A stretch of DNA of 64,000 nucleotides from Sphingobacterium micropteri (GTDB lineage: Bacteria; Bacteroidota; Bacteroidia; Sphingobacteriales; Sphingobacteriaceae): positions 1 to 64,000 of the forward strand of contig NZ_JACOIK010000019.1 in assembly GCF_014692515.1 (NCBI RefSeq), given 5' to 3'. Positions 35,406-43,838 of the stretch are shown here, piece after piece; position 1 is the first letter of the stretch; the number at the start of each line of letters is the position of its first letter. Position numbers and translations under genes: made by a program. The notes beneath the pieces are model-generated. The model worked only from the letters and a program-made list of their open reading frames with translations, was not told where the DNA came from and did not search any database.

Positions 35406-36854
35406 ATGAACATGGAAAAGAAAAGCAATTATAGATGGACGATATGTGGCCTGCTATTTTTTGCAACGACGATTAACTATTTGGACAGACAGGTACTGTC
35501 GCTCACATGGAAAGATTTTATTGCGCCAGAGTTTCATTGGACAAATAGTGATTATGGATTGATTACAGCATTATTCTCTATATTTTATGCTGTAAGTATG
35601 TTATTTGCCGGGCGGTTTGTAGACTGGTTGGATACCAAAAAAGGGTTTTTATGGGCTATCGGTATCTGGTCGGTAGGGGCTGTTATACATGCTTTTTGTG
35701 GAATTGCCACCTCAGGTATTGTCGCAGGAGAATGGTTTGTAGGATTTGAGGGCGCAAAGGAAGCGATAGCAACGGTAAGTGATGTCGGCTTGGTAGTCAG
35801 CGTCAGTGTTACACTGTTTATTTTTGCACGTTTCGTGCTCGCCGTGGGGGAAGCTGGTAACTTCCCGGCAGCGATTAAAGCTACCGCAGAATTTTTTCCT
35901 AAGAAAGATAGAGCGCTTTCAACCAGTATTTTCAATGCAGGAGCTACTATTGGTGCGTTGGCAGCACCACTTACTATACCGGTGATTGCCGCTCATTGGG
36001 GCTGGGAGATGTCTTTTATTATTATCGGTGCGCTGGGTTTTGTATGGATGGGCTTTTGGATTTTTATGTATAAAAAACCGCATGAGCACCCTAAAATTAA
36101 CAAGGCCGAGTTGGATTATATCATGCAAGATGGTGATCAGATAGTACCGGAGGATGTTGTGGGTGTAGCTCCAGCAGAGAAAAAGAAAATGTCGTTCGCA
36201 GATTGCTTTAAATATAAACAGACCTGGGCATTTGCATTCGGTAAATTTATGACTGATGGGGTATGGTGGTTCTTCTTGTTCTGGATGCCTGCTTATCTTT
36301 CTTCGGTTTATGATATCAAATCGTCCGATACAGAAGGACAATTGGCATTGTTCGTCCTATATTTGATAACGTTATTGTCCATTATTGGCGGGTGGTTGCC
36401 TACCTACTTTGTGGACAAAAAAGGATTAAATCCATACGACGGACGCATGAAAGCGATGTTGCTGTTTGCTTTCGTACCACTAATTGTATTGCTAGCGCAA
36501 CCACTTGGACATCTTTCCTATTGGGTACCGGTGATATTTATAGGATTTGCCGGAGCTGCTCATCAGGCTTGGTCTGCTAACATTTTCTCCACAGTAGGCG
36601 ATATGTTCCCTCGGAGTGCGATTGCGACAGTTACGGGAATCGGTGGCCTTGCCGGCGGAGTGGGTTCAACGTTTATCAACTTTGGTTCTGGAAAGCTATT
36701 TGATCATGCTGCACAAACACAAATGGTGTTTATGGGCTTTCAGGGAGAAGAGGCCGGATATTTTATTGTTTTCTCATTCTGTGCCGTAGCCTATCTAATC
36801 GCTTGGGCGGTGATGAAAACGTTGGTGCCGAAAATGGAAATAATTAAAGAATAA
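35406..36854 (+). CDS. exuT: Hexuronate MFS transporter
   Basis: A 482-residue inner-membrane importer of galacturonate/glucuronate, of the anion:cation symporter branch of the major facilitator superfamily. ATTINYLDRQVLSLTWKDF near residue 15-33 is the ExuT/GudP N-terminal signature, and about 12 hydrophobic segments can be counted. About 30 extra residues (GIATSGIVAGEW to DVGLVVSV, about 98-140) between helices 3 and 4 are common in Bacteroidota ExuT. An alternative ATG is 6 bases downstream. It is followed by a strong terminator that closes the pectin operon. Confidence 0.93.
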   Translation: MNMEKKSNYRWTICGLLFFATTINYLDRQVLSLTWKDFIAPEFHWTNSDYGLITALFSIFYAVSMLFAGRFVDWLDTKKGFLWAIGIWSVGAVIHAFCGIATSGIVAGEWFVGFEGAKEAIATVSDVGLVVSVSVTLFIFARFVLAVGEAGNFPAAIKATAEFFPKKDRALSTSIFNAGATIGALAAPLTIPVIAAHWGWEMSFIIIGALGFVWMGFWIFMYKKPHEHPKINKAELDYIMQDGDQIVPEDVVGVAPAEKKKMSFADCFKYKQTWAFAFGKFMTDGVWWFFLFWMPAYLSSVYDIKSSDTEGQLALFVLYLITLLSIIGGWLPTYFVDKKGLNPYDGRMKAMLLFAFVPLIVLLAQPLGHLSYWVPVIFIGFAGAAHQAWSANIFSTVGDMFPRSAIATVTGIGGLAGGVGSTFINFGSGKLFDHAAQTQMVFMGFQGEEAGYFIVFSFCAVAYLIAWAVMKTLVPKMEIIKE

Positions 36855-36861
36855 CATAAAT

Positions 36862-36935
36862 ATATACTTCTAAGTACGCAGTATATTTTTTAACAAGAAT
36901 ATGGGCAGATTTTTTATCTGCCCATATTTATTTTC
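36862..36935 (+). terminator. Tandem terminator after exuT
   Basis: A weak AT-rich stem (ATATACT with AGTATAT, 36862-36886, then a T-run) precedes a strong 13-bp stem: AATATGGGCAGAT (36898-36910) pairs with its complement at 36916-36928 around TTTTT, followed by TATTTTC. Ends the uxa-exuT transcript. Confidence 0.9.
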
Positions 36936-36952
36936 CCGGATAACAACTTTAT

Positions 36953-37015
36953 TACCTACCGACAAGGTATTTTAATATATCGGCTATTTTAGGTATTATT
37001 ACAACATAATTACCT
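36953..37015. repeat. Four TACCT/AGGTA elements in the LacI gene promoter
   Basis: TACCT (36953), AGGTA (36965), AGGTA (36991) and TACCT (37011) form two inverted pairs just before the LacI ATG at 37019. They could be a binding site for another regulator or for autoregulation; they are unlike the GGTAACG palindromes. Confidence 0.4.
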
Positions 37016-37018
37016 GTT

Positions 37019-38026
37019 ATGGCGTTTGAAAACTATACGATAAAAGATATTGCAAAGGCCTTAAACCTTTCCACTTCAACTGTTTCCAGAGCTTTACGGG
37101 ACAGCTATGAAATCAGCTCAGAAACCAAAAAGCTGGTGTTGGAGTATGCGGAAAAAATAAATTACCGGGCAAACCCCATTGCACGGAGCTTGAAAGAAAG
37201 AAAAAGTTATAGTATTGGTGTGATCGTAACAGAGATTGCAAATAATTTTTTCTCGCAGGTAATCGATGGAATAGAGTCTGTGGCTTATAGTAACAACTAT
37301 CAGGTCGTTATTTCTCAAATGCGCGAATCTTCTGCACGGGAACGACTTAATGTGGAACACCTTTACTCCCGTTCGACAGATGGGTTGTTGATCGCGCTAT
37401 CCGCTGAAACGACCGATCTATCCTATTTAGAGCATTTGATCGGTAAAGGATTTCCGATCGTGTTTTTTGATCGTGTGCCTAACCTTGCAGCATGCCATAA
37501 GGTAATTGCGGACAATCGTCAAGGAGGATTCGATGCTATTCAGTACCTTGTCGGAAAAGGGAAACGAAAAATTGCTCACCTTACCGGAACGAAAAAGCTC
37601 TCCATTACAAGAGAACGGTTGGAAGGCTATAAAATGGGACTCGAAGCGAATGGTCTTCCGTATGCTCCCGAGCTTGTTAAGCACTGCGAATACGGAGGGC
37701 TTCACCAAGACGAAATAGAGCAGGCCGTTACCGAGCTTTTACAAGAAGAATACGATGCAATCTTTATCTCCGGAGATAAATTGAGTATGGGGTATTTGCA
37801 GGCTATGAAAGAGCGGCCTGAGGCTGACTTGCGGCAAATAGAAGTAACTGGCTTTACCAATTCTAAAGTCGTGAATCTCTTATCACCTCCCATTACGGCT
37901 GTACGTCAGCCTGCGTTTGAAATGGGCGAAAAAGCCGCCGAGCTATTGATTCAACAAATCGAATCTAAACACCCTATAGAGGATTTTGAGACTATTGTGT
38001 TTCCGACTACGCTTATTCAACCCTAA
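37019..38026 (+). CDS. LacI/GalR family transcriptional regulator of the pectin locus
   Basis: A 335-residue repressor. The helix-turn-helix YTIKDIAKALNLSTSTVSRAL (6-26) and hinge helix NPIARSLKERKSYSIGVI are followed by a periplasmic-binding-protein-like effector domain (about 62-335) with PIVFFDRVP and GYKMGLEANGL. It probably senses a galacturonate intermediate such as galacturonate or KDG (inference). The palindromic GGTAACG sites at 22148, 24059 and 25138 have the form of LacI operators, and this is the only LacI-type gene in the window. It reads in the same direction as the uxa genes but has its own promoter region after the exuT terminator. Confidence 0.93.
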   Translation: MAFENYTIKDIAKALNLSTSTVSRALRDSYEISSETKKLVLEYAEKINYRANPIARSLKERKSYSIGVIVTEIANNFFSQVIDGIESVAYSNNYQVVISQMRESSARERLNVEHLYSRSTDGLLIALSAETTDLSYLEHLIGKGFPIVFFDRVPNLAACHKVIADNRQGGFDAIQYLVGKGKRKIAHLTGTKKLSITRERLEGYKMGLEANGLPYAPELVKHCEYGGLHQDEIEQAVTELLQEEYDAIFISGDKLSMGYLQAMKERPEADLRQIEVTGFTNSKVVNLLSPPITAVRQPAFEMGEKAAELLIQQIESKHPIEDFETIVFPTTLIQP

Positions 38027-38029
38027 CGA

Positions 38030-39208
38030 TTACTTTCTGCTAAACACAGCTAACCGACTGGTCAATACAAACATCAGTAGGCCAAAGCAAGCGAATACAC
38101 CGAAAGAATGCCGTAAACTAAATAATTCGGCAATATATCCAATAAGTGGAGGCCCCATTAAGAAGCCTAAATAGCTGACGCTAGAAACCATTGCTAATGC
38201 CACGCCCGAAGAAATAGTTTTATGTTTGCCGGCAACGGAATACACAGACGGGATGTTGCACGCAACGCCTAATCCGACGAGCATAAAGGCAAGAGTACAT
38301 AATACAAGTTGTGGAAAAAGAACCGCTCCCATCATGCCCGTAAACATGAGAATCCCACTAATCTGTAGCGTCCGCTTACGACCAATTCGGCTGATAACAG
38401 CGTCTCCGATAAACCGACCCATTGCCATCATAATCATAAACGAAGCATATCCGACGGTGGTCCATTTTTCCGGCGCCTGCACAATGTCGTGAAAATATAC
38501 ACCGCTCCAATCAAACATCGCCCCTTCTGTAGCCATGCTACAAAAGCCAATCAACCCCAAGGATATTAACACACGATCGGGTTTAAATGAAAAGGATTTT
38601 TTTTCTGACGAACTCGAAATATCCTGTACAAGATGAGCTTTGTTTAGTAAAATATTGATGAGCATTAAGCCCATGATAATATAAAAGTGGGTCTGCGTGG
38701 ATAAATCAATGTTAAGGGAAACCAAGCCAATGACAGCGCCCGTAAAACCCGCTATGCTCCACGCACCATGGAAGGAAGACATGATGGATCTCTTATAGAG
38801 ACGCTCAGCCAATACGCCCTGCGTGTTGACCGAGATATTACAGATATTGCCAGTGATCCCAAAAAGCAAGAGCATACCACCTAATTGCCAAGCGTTAGCG
38901 GCTAAGGGAATCCCACATAATACCATCAAATAAACGAATGCCGCGATAGGCATAATGCGATGACTTCCATATTTGCTGACAAGTTTTCCGGAAATAGGCA
39001 TAGTCATCAATTGACCGATAGGCAATGCGAGTAAAACGGTGCCTAATTGTGCTTCTGTGAGCTGCAATGCTGACTTAATCACGGGTATACGGCTTGCCCA
39101 ACTGGCAAAAGCCAACCCTTGTCCGAAATAGAATAGCGAAACGGCTAAACGTATCCTTTGTTTATTTCCATACACTGCCGTGTTTTGTGCGTTTGTTGAC
39201 GAGTCCAT
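38030..39208 (-). CDS. MFS transporter, YbjJ-like
   Basis: A 392-residue inner-membrane protein with about 12 hydrophobic segments. GQGLAFASWASRIPVIK at the N-terminus and DWSGVYFHDI in the middle resemble the YbjJ group of the major facilitator superfamily, whose substrates are poorly known. It is convergent with the LacI gene (3-base gap) and divergent from the AraC gene. I placed the start at the ATG 39208: the frame extends to a TTG at 39232, but a TACTTTTG promoter element occupies 39237-39230, so the upstream codons would precede the transcription start. No link to pectin or mannan can be shown. Confidence 0.8.
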   Translation of the reverse strand: MDSSTNAQNTAVYGNKQRIRLAVSLFYFGQGLAFASWASRIPVIKSALQLTEAQLGTVLLALPIGQLMTMPISGKLVSKYGSHRIMPIAAFVYLMVLCGIPLAANAWQLGGMLLLFGITGNICNISVNTQGVLAERLYKRSIMSSFHGAWSIAGFTGAVIGLVSLNIDLSTQTHFYIIMGLMLINILLNKAHLVQDISSSSEKKSFSFKPDRVLISLGLIGFCSMATEGAMFDWSGVYFHDIVQAPEKWTTVGYASFMIMMAMGRFIGDAVISRIGRKRTLQISGILMFTGMMGAVLFPQLVLCTLAFMLVGLGVACNIPSVYSVAGKHKTISSGVALAMVSSVSYLGFLMGPPLIGYIAELFSLRHSFGVFACFGLLMFVLTSRLAVFSRK

Positions 39209-39229
39209 GGTTGCTTCCTGATGTTGAGG

Positions 39230-39261
39230 CAAAAGTACGCTAAATTTTGTTCATTAGAAAT
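39230..39261 (-). promoter_or_regulatory. Promoter of the YbjJ-like MFS gene
   Basis: On the minus strand TACTTTTG (39237-39230) matches TANNTTTG, with TTTC (39261-39258) about 20 bases upstream where the -33 TTTG is expected. Transcription would begin near 39224, just before the ATG at 39208. Confidence 0.6.
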
Positions 39262-39405
39262 TGATCTCACTTTTGTAAATTTGATTGTCCATCAAGAGAT
39301 AACCGAAAGGCAACGCTCCAACTACCGACGTTGTGAAAGGCAGATTTCGTTTTAGATAGATGCTACTTCTGTATGGATGAACAAAGAATACTAATTTAAA
39401 CGTAA

Positions 39406-40293
39406 ATGAACATGCTATCGATATTACGAGAAACAACGCCACTTTCCGAAAAAGATTGTTTTATGGTGTTCACCAGAGAGAAAACCGATTTTGATTTTCC
39501 AGTTCATGTTCACCCGGAGTATGAATTGAATTTTATTGAAAATGCGAAAGGGGCACAACGTATTATGGGTGATAGCATAGAAGAAATAGAAAATATAGAG
39601 CTTGCGCTGGTTACGAGTTCGAATCTGGAACATGGATGGATGAACCATCGATGTGTGCCAGGAACGATAATTAAAGAAATTACTATTCAGTTTCATCCCA
39701 ATCTTTTAAATGATCAGTTATTGAACAGGAATCAGTTCCGAACTATACAAAATATGTTCGCCAAAGCGGCTTACGGAATCTCCTTCAGTGAGACCGCTAT
39801 CGAACAGATTAAGACAAAGATTTATGATCTGGCAGCGGATAATGATGGTTTTTATTCTGTGATGAAACTCATTGAGCTTTTGTATGAACTTTCACATGAT
39901 ACAGCGGCACGTATGCTCTCCAGTCGCTCGTTTCACGCGGAAAAACAACAATTCAATAGCCGACGGGTAGAAAGGATTATCCAATTTTTAATGGAGAATT
40001 ATACACGGGAAGTGACTTTAGGGGATGTCAGCGATCTGGTCGGGATGACGGCGGTCTCCGTAAGCCGCTTTCTAAAGTTGCGAACGGGAAGGAGCTTTGT
40101 CGATACACTGAACGATATCCGGTTGGGACACGCAAGCCGGAGGCTGATCGACACCACCCACAGCGTCGCAGAAATAGCACTGCAATCTGGATTTAATAAC
40201 TTGTCAAACTTTAACCGAATTTTTTTAAAGAAAAAAGGGTGTACCCCGTCTGATTTTCGGAATAAATATCGTGCCTCCAAGTTTTTTCTATAA
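39406..40293 (+). CDS. AraC family regulator with cupin-like sensor domain
   Basis: A 295-residue transcription factor. The N-terminal half is a cupin-like effector domain (FPVHVHPEYELNFIENAKG, about 30-50), and the C-terminal 100 residues carry two helix-turn-helices (VTLGDVSDLVGMTAVSVSRFLK and HSVAEIALQSGFNNLSNFNRIF). It lies directly upstream of the mannan SusC gene in the same direction and is the obvious candidate activator of that locus. Its effector would be a cytosolic sugar such as mannobiose or mannosylglucose (inference). A possible -7 element TAAATTTG is at 39276-39283. It ends 315 bases before SusC. Confidence 0.9.
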   Translation: MNMLSILRETTPLSEKDCFMVFTREKTDFDFPVHVHPEYELNFIENAKGAQRIMGDSIEEIENIELALVTSSNLEHGWMNHRCVPGTIIKEITIQFHPNLLNDQLLNRNQFRTIQNMFAKAAYGISFSETAIEQIKTKIYDLAADNDGFYSVMKLIELLYELSHDTAARMLSSRSFHAEKQQFNSRRVERIIQFLMENYTREVTLGDVSDLVGMTAVSVSRFLKLRTGRSFVDTLNDIRLGHASRRLIDTTHSVAEIALQSGFNNLSNFNRIFLKKKGCTPSDFRNKYRASKFFL

Positions 40294-40608
40294 AAATTTG
40301 TTTTGGCTGTAAACACTGCTTATACTTCTTAAGGATAAGTACATGCTCCTGTGGAATGCCTTCATTTGATAGCAGAGGGTGATATTGGCTTGATAAGTGT
40401 CTTTAATAGATAAAAAAGTATTACCGCCGAACGACAAGTTCTTACTACATTTGGATATTGCTTATTGTAGAGCAATAATAAACCACCAATTTTAAACAAT
40501 ATACTATGATAAAAAAAGTACTTTTCAGAACGAGATTCCCGTTTCATTTCAACATTTTGTTCGGCCATTGAGCCTTTTTCAGGACTAATATAAACTAATA
40601 CCATCGAT
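40294..40608 (+). promoter_or_regulatory. Regulatory region upstream of the mannan susC
   Basis: No gene is seen in these 315 bases. Contents: a small hairpin after the AraC gene (CTTATACTT with AAGGATAAG, 40319-40339, no T-run); a -7-like TACATTTG at 40446-40453, extended to TACATTTGGAT as before the pectin susC; and an inverted repeat TATTGCT/AGCAATA (40456-40462 and 40471-40477) right at the expected transcription start, a candidate regulator site. The remaining 130 bases would be a long 5' leader for susC. Confidence 0.45.
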
Positions 40609-43600
40609 ATGAATAGATTATTTTATTTCATGCTGTTTGTCATGTTATTGCCTGCCCTGCTGCAGGCACAGAACATGCAAGTTAGCGGACGGGTAACCGA
40701 TTTGATGCATGGAGGGGCGATTTCGGGCGTTTCTGTCAGCGTGAAGGGAACAACTAACCAAACAAGTACAGATAACGAAGGTCGCTATCGTATTCAAGCC
40801 CAAGCGAACAGCATGCTTGTATTTTCCTATATTGGAATGGAAACCCAAGAAATTCGCGTTACGAGCAACGAACTGCACGTGCAGATGGTGGCCAGCGTAA
40901 ACGAACTTGACCAAGTGGTAGCCATCGGTTATGGTGCCGTCCGTAAAGGTGACTTGTCCGGTTCTTCGGTCACCGTCAGCGAGGAACAATTAAAAGGGTC
41001 GGTTGTGACCAATCTAGATCAGGCGTTACAAGGCCGGGCGACGGGTGTCACGGCTACCATGACTTCCGGTGCACCTGGGGGAGCAATGTCCATCCGGGTA
41101 CGGGGGCAGGCCACAATCAATGCTAATGCGGAGCCTCTTTACGTTATCGACGGCGTGATTGTACAAGGAGGAGGGGCTAGTGGCGCATCTTTTGGTTTGG
41201 GGGATGCGCTCGGAAATGGAAGTGTGTCTACCATCTCTCCTTTGTCTACCATCAACCCTGCAGATATTGTCTCCATAGAAGTCTTGAAAGACGCCTCTGC
41301 AACGGCAATTTATGGTGCTCAAGGGGCGAATGGCGTGGTATTAATTACGACAAAAAGAGGACGAGCAGGCGAAGCTAAGTTCGGTTACGAAGGGCTAACA
41401 GCCATACAAAACCAGCCTATCCGGCTGGATATGATGAATTTACGGGAGTTTGCAGCGTTTAGCAATAATATTGCCGGAGAGACTAATTCCAGAGACAGCC
41501 GCGTGGAGTTTCGTGATCCGTCTTTGCTTGGTCAGGGAACAAATTGGCAGGAGGCGATTTTCCGGAATGCCCCAATGCAGCAACATCAGCTATCTGCACA
41601 GGGCGGTACGGATGCTGTGAAGTACTACGTTTCGGGCTCTTTTATGGATCAAACCGGAACAGTCATCGGTACGAATTTCGATCGATATTCTTTCCGGTCC
41701 AATCTAGACGCACAGCTTAAAAGTTGGTTCAAACTAGGTTTAAATGCGATGTATTCCTCTACAGGCGAACGCCTCAGTTTGGTAGATAGTGACGAAGGGG
41801 TAGTGAAGTTTTCACTGTTAACCCCGCCGGATATCCCGATTTATGATATAGATGGCAACTACGCCAGCGTGGTACGGGAAGGCTACACAACATTAAACCC
41901 TATAGCGAAAGCCTTGAGTGACAAGATACTGCTAGATAGAACCAAGTTGAACGGAAGCGTCTTCGCCGATCTGACCATTTTGGAAGGGTTGGTGTGGCGA
42001 TCAGAGCTTGGATTTGATATTAGCGGATCACGCGCAGAGGTATTCGAGCCTACATTGGAATTAGGGAACTGGAGAAGATCAATAAATATGAACGCGTGGC
42101 AACGCAACAACAGTAAATTCTGGCAGCTCAAAAACTATTTGACGTACACCCGTAACTTCGGCTCAGGGCATGCTATCAACGCTATGCTCGGACAAGAAGC
42201 ATGGGAATCTACTTACGAGTTTATGCGTATCAGTGCTACAGGGCTCCCTTCCAATGACGTGCAAAACCCGCGCTTAGGGGAAGATCCGCAAATAAACTCC
42301 GGGTTTGGAGAATCCGCGATGTCTTCTTTTTTTGGACGCCTGATGTATAATTACCAAGATCGATTTATGGGAACCTATACCTATCGTCGGGACGGCTCAT
42401 CTAATTTTGGGCCAGAAAACCGTTGGGCAAGCTTCCATTCGTTTGCGACGTCTTGGCGTTTCTCTAATGAAGTGTTTTTTGAGCCTTTGAAATCTGTAGT
42501 GTCTGATGGTAAAATACGTGTTGGATGGGGACAAACGGGGAACTCCAGCATAGGATCCTATCTCTGGGGAGCAAGTATCACGATGATGCCCACTGGACTT
42601 GGACCCGGATATCGACAGTCTAACATAGCTAATCCCTATATACAGTGGGAAACACAGGAACAATGGAACTTCGGATTAGACCTAGCGTTCTTCAACGACC
42701 GGCTAAGAGTTGTCGCGGATGTCTACGATAAAACGTCCAAAGACATGTTAATGGCGTTACAGCTTCCATCCTATATGGGAACACGCGGTAACGCTTCGTC
42801 CGCTTTGGCGTCGCCGATGGGAAATTACGGCACGATCAACAATAAGGGATTCGAATTGGCCGTATCGACCAAAAATATGACGGGAGCTTTCGAGTGGGAT
42901 ACGGATCTCCAGGTAACTGTCAATAGGAACAAATTGGTCGCATTGGACGGCACGGCTTCTGCACATATTGAGGGATACGGACAGTGGAGTGACGTCGTCT
43001 CGGTATCTCGGATCGGCGAACCGTTATATAGTTTTTACGGATATAAAGTGATCGGTGTGTACCGTGACTTGGAAGATTTGCAGAACTCACCTAAACCCGA
43101 AAAATATCCTTCCGACGGCGTGTTTAATAGAGCTAATACAACTTGGGTAGGTGACCTCAAGTACGCGGATATCAGCGGACCCGATGGCGTGCCAGATGGT
43201 ATCATTGATACTTACGACCGGACGGATATCGGTTCGCCGATGCCGAAATTCACCTTTGGCATTAATAATACGCTTCGGTATAAGAATTTTGATTTCAGCA
43301 TATTTCTAAACGGATCATACGGCAATAAAGTAATGAATTATATGGGGATTAACCTATCTAATATGTTGACAGGATGGAATAATCAGCATCAAAAAGTCAC
43401 AGATCGCGCTATTCTGCAACCGATAAATCCAGATAAGAGTTACCCTGCAAACGTCAATGGAACCGTTGTCAACAATTGGTTTGAAGATGTCACCAACATC
43501 GAGGTAAGCAATCCGGACACAAAAATACCGCGGGCAATTTTTAATGATCCGAACGATAACGACCGGATTAGCGATCGTTATATCGAGGATGGTTCTTACC

Positions 43601-43836
43601 TGCGTGTCCGCAATATAGCATTAGGATATACCTTGCCTTCGACATGGACAGAGCGATGGCGGGTGGATAACGTGCGGGTATATGTCAATATCCAAAACCT
43701 GTACACTTTTACCAACTATACGGGATATGACCCGGAGATTGGGGCTAGTATGGCCAGTTCAAATGTGTTTGGTTTGGATAACGGTCGTTATCCATCTCCA
43801 CGTACTTTTTCTGCCGGTATCAATTTATCTTTTTAA
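40609..43836 (+). CDS. SusC-like TonB-dependent transporter of the mannan locus
   Basis: A 1075-residue outer-membrane transporter. Signal peptide (cut after LLQAQ, residue 21), carboxypeptidase-D-regulatory-like domain (MQVSGRVTDLMHGGAISGVSV, about 23-95), TonB-box region DQVVAIGYGAVRKGDLSGS, plug domain with VRGQATINANAEPLYVIDG and IEVLKDASATAIYGAQGANG, then the barrel ending INLSF with terminal Phe. It should import manno- or glucomanno-oligosaccharides, judged from the GH26, GH5 and GH130 genes downstream. The susD gene starts 2 bases after its stop. Confidence 0.96.
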   Translation: MNRLFYFMLFVMLLPALLQAQNMQVSGRVTDLMHGGAISGVSVSVKGTTNQTSTDNEGRYRIQAQANSMLVFSYIGMETQEIRVTSNELHVQMVASVNELDQVVAIGYGAVRKGDLSGSSVTVSEEQLKGSVVTNLDQALQGRATGVTATMTSGAPGGAMSIRVRGQATINANAEPLYVIDGVIVQGGGASGASFGLGDALGNGSVSTISPLSTINPADIVSIEVLKDASATAIYGAQGANGVVLITTKRGRAGEAKFGYEGLTAIQNQPIRLDMMNLREFAAFSNNIAGETNSRDSRVEFRDPSLLGQGTNWQEAIFRNAPMQQHQLSAQGGTDAVKYYVSGSFMDQTGTVIGTNFDRYSFRSNLDAQLKSWFKLGLNAMYSSTGERLSLVDSDEGVVKFSLLTPPDIPIYDIDGNYASVVREGYTTLNPIAKALSDKILLDRTKLNGSVFADLTILEGLVWRSELGFDISGSRAEVFEPTLELGNWRRSINMNAWQRNNSKFWQLKNYLTYTRNFGSGHAINAMLGQEAWESTYEFMRISATGLPSNDVQNPRLGEDPQINSGFGESAMSSFFGRLMYNYQDRFMGTYTYRRDGSSNFGPENRWASFHSFATSWRFSNEVFFEPLKSVVSDGKIRVGWGQTGNSSIGSYLWGASITMMPTGLGPGYRQSNIANPYIQWETQEQWNFGLDLAFFNDRLRVVADVYDKTSKDMLMALQLPSYMGTRGNASSALASPMGNYGTINNKGFELAVSTKNMTGAFEWDTDLQVTVNRNKLVALDGTASAHIEGYGQWSDVVSVSRIGEPLYSFYGYKVIGVYRDLEDLQNSPKPEKYPSDGVFNRANTTWVGDLKYADISGPDGVPDGIIDTYDRTDIGSPMPKFTFGINNTLRYKNFDFSIFLNGSYGNKVMNYMGINLSNMLTGWNNQHQKVTDRAILQPINPDKSYPANVNGTVVNNWFEDVTNIEVSNPDTKIPRAIFNDPNDNDRISDRYIEDGSYLRVRNIALGYTLPSTWTERWRVDNVRVYVNIQNLYTFTNYTGYDPEIGASMASSNVFGLDNGRYPSPRTFSAGINLSF

Positions 43837-43838
43837 CA

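Noticed and set aside
39209..39232. Longer start (TTG) for the YbjJ-like transporter.
   Set aside because: A TACTTTTG promoter element overlaps it, so these bases would not be transcribed ahead of the ATG at 39208.
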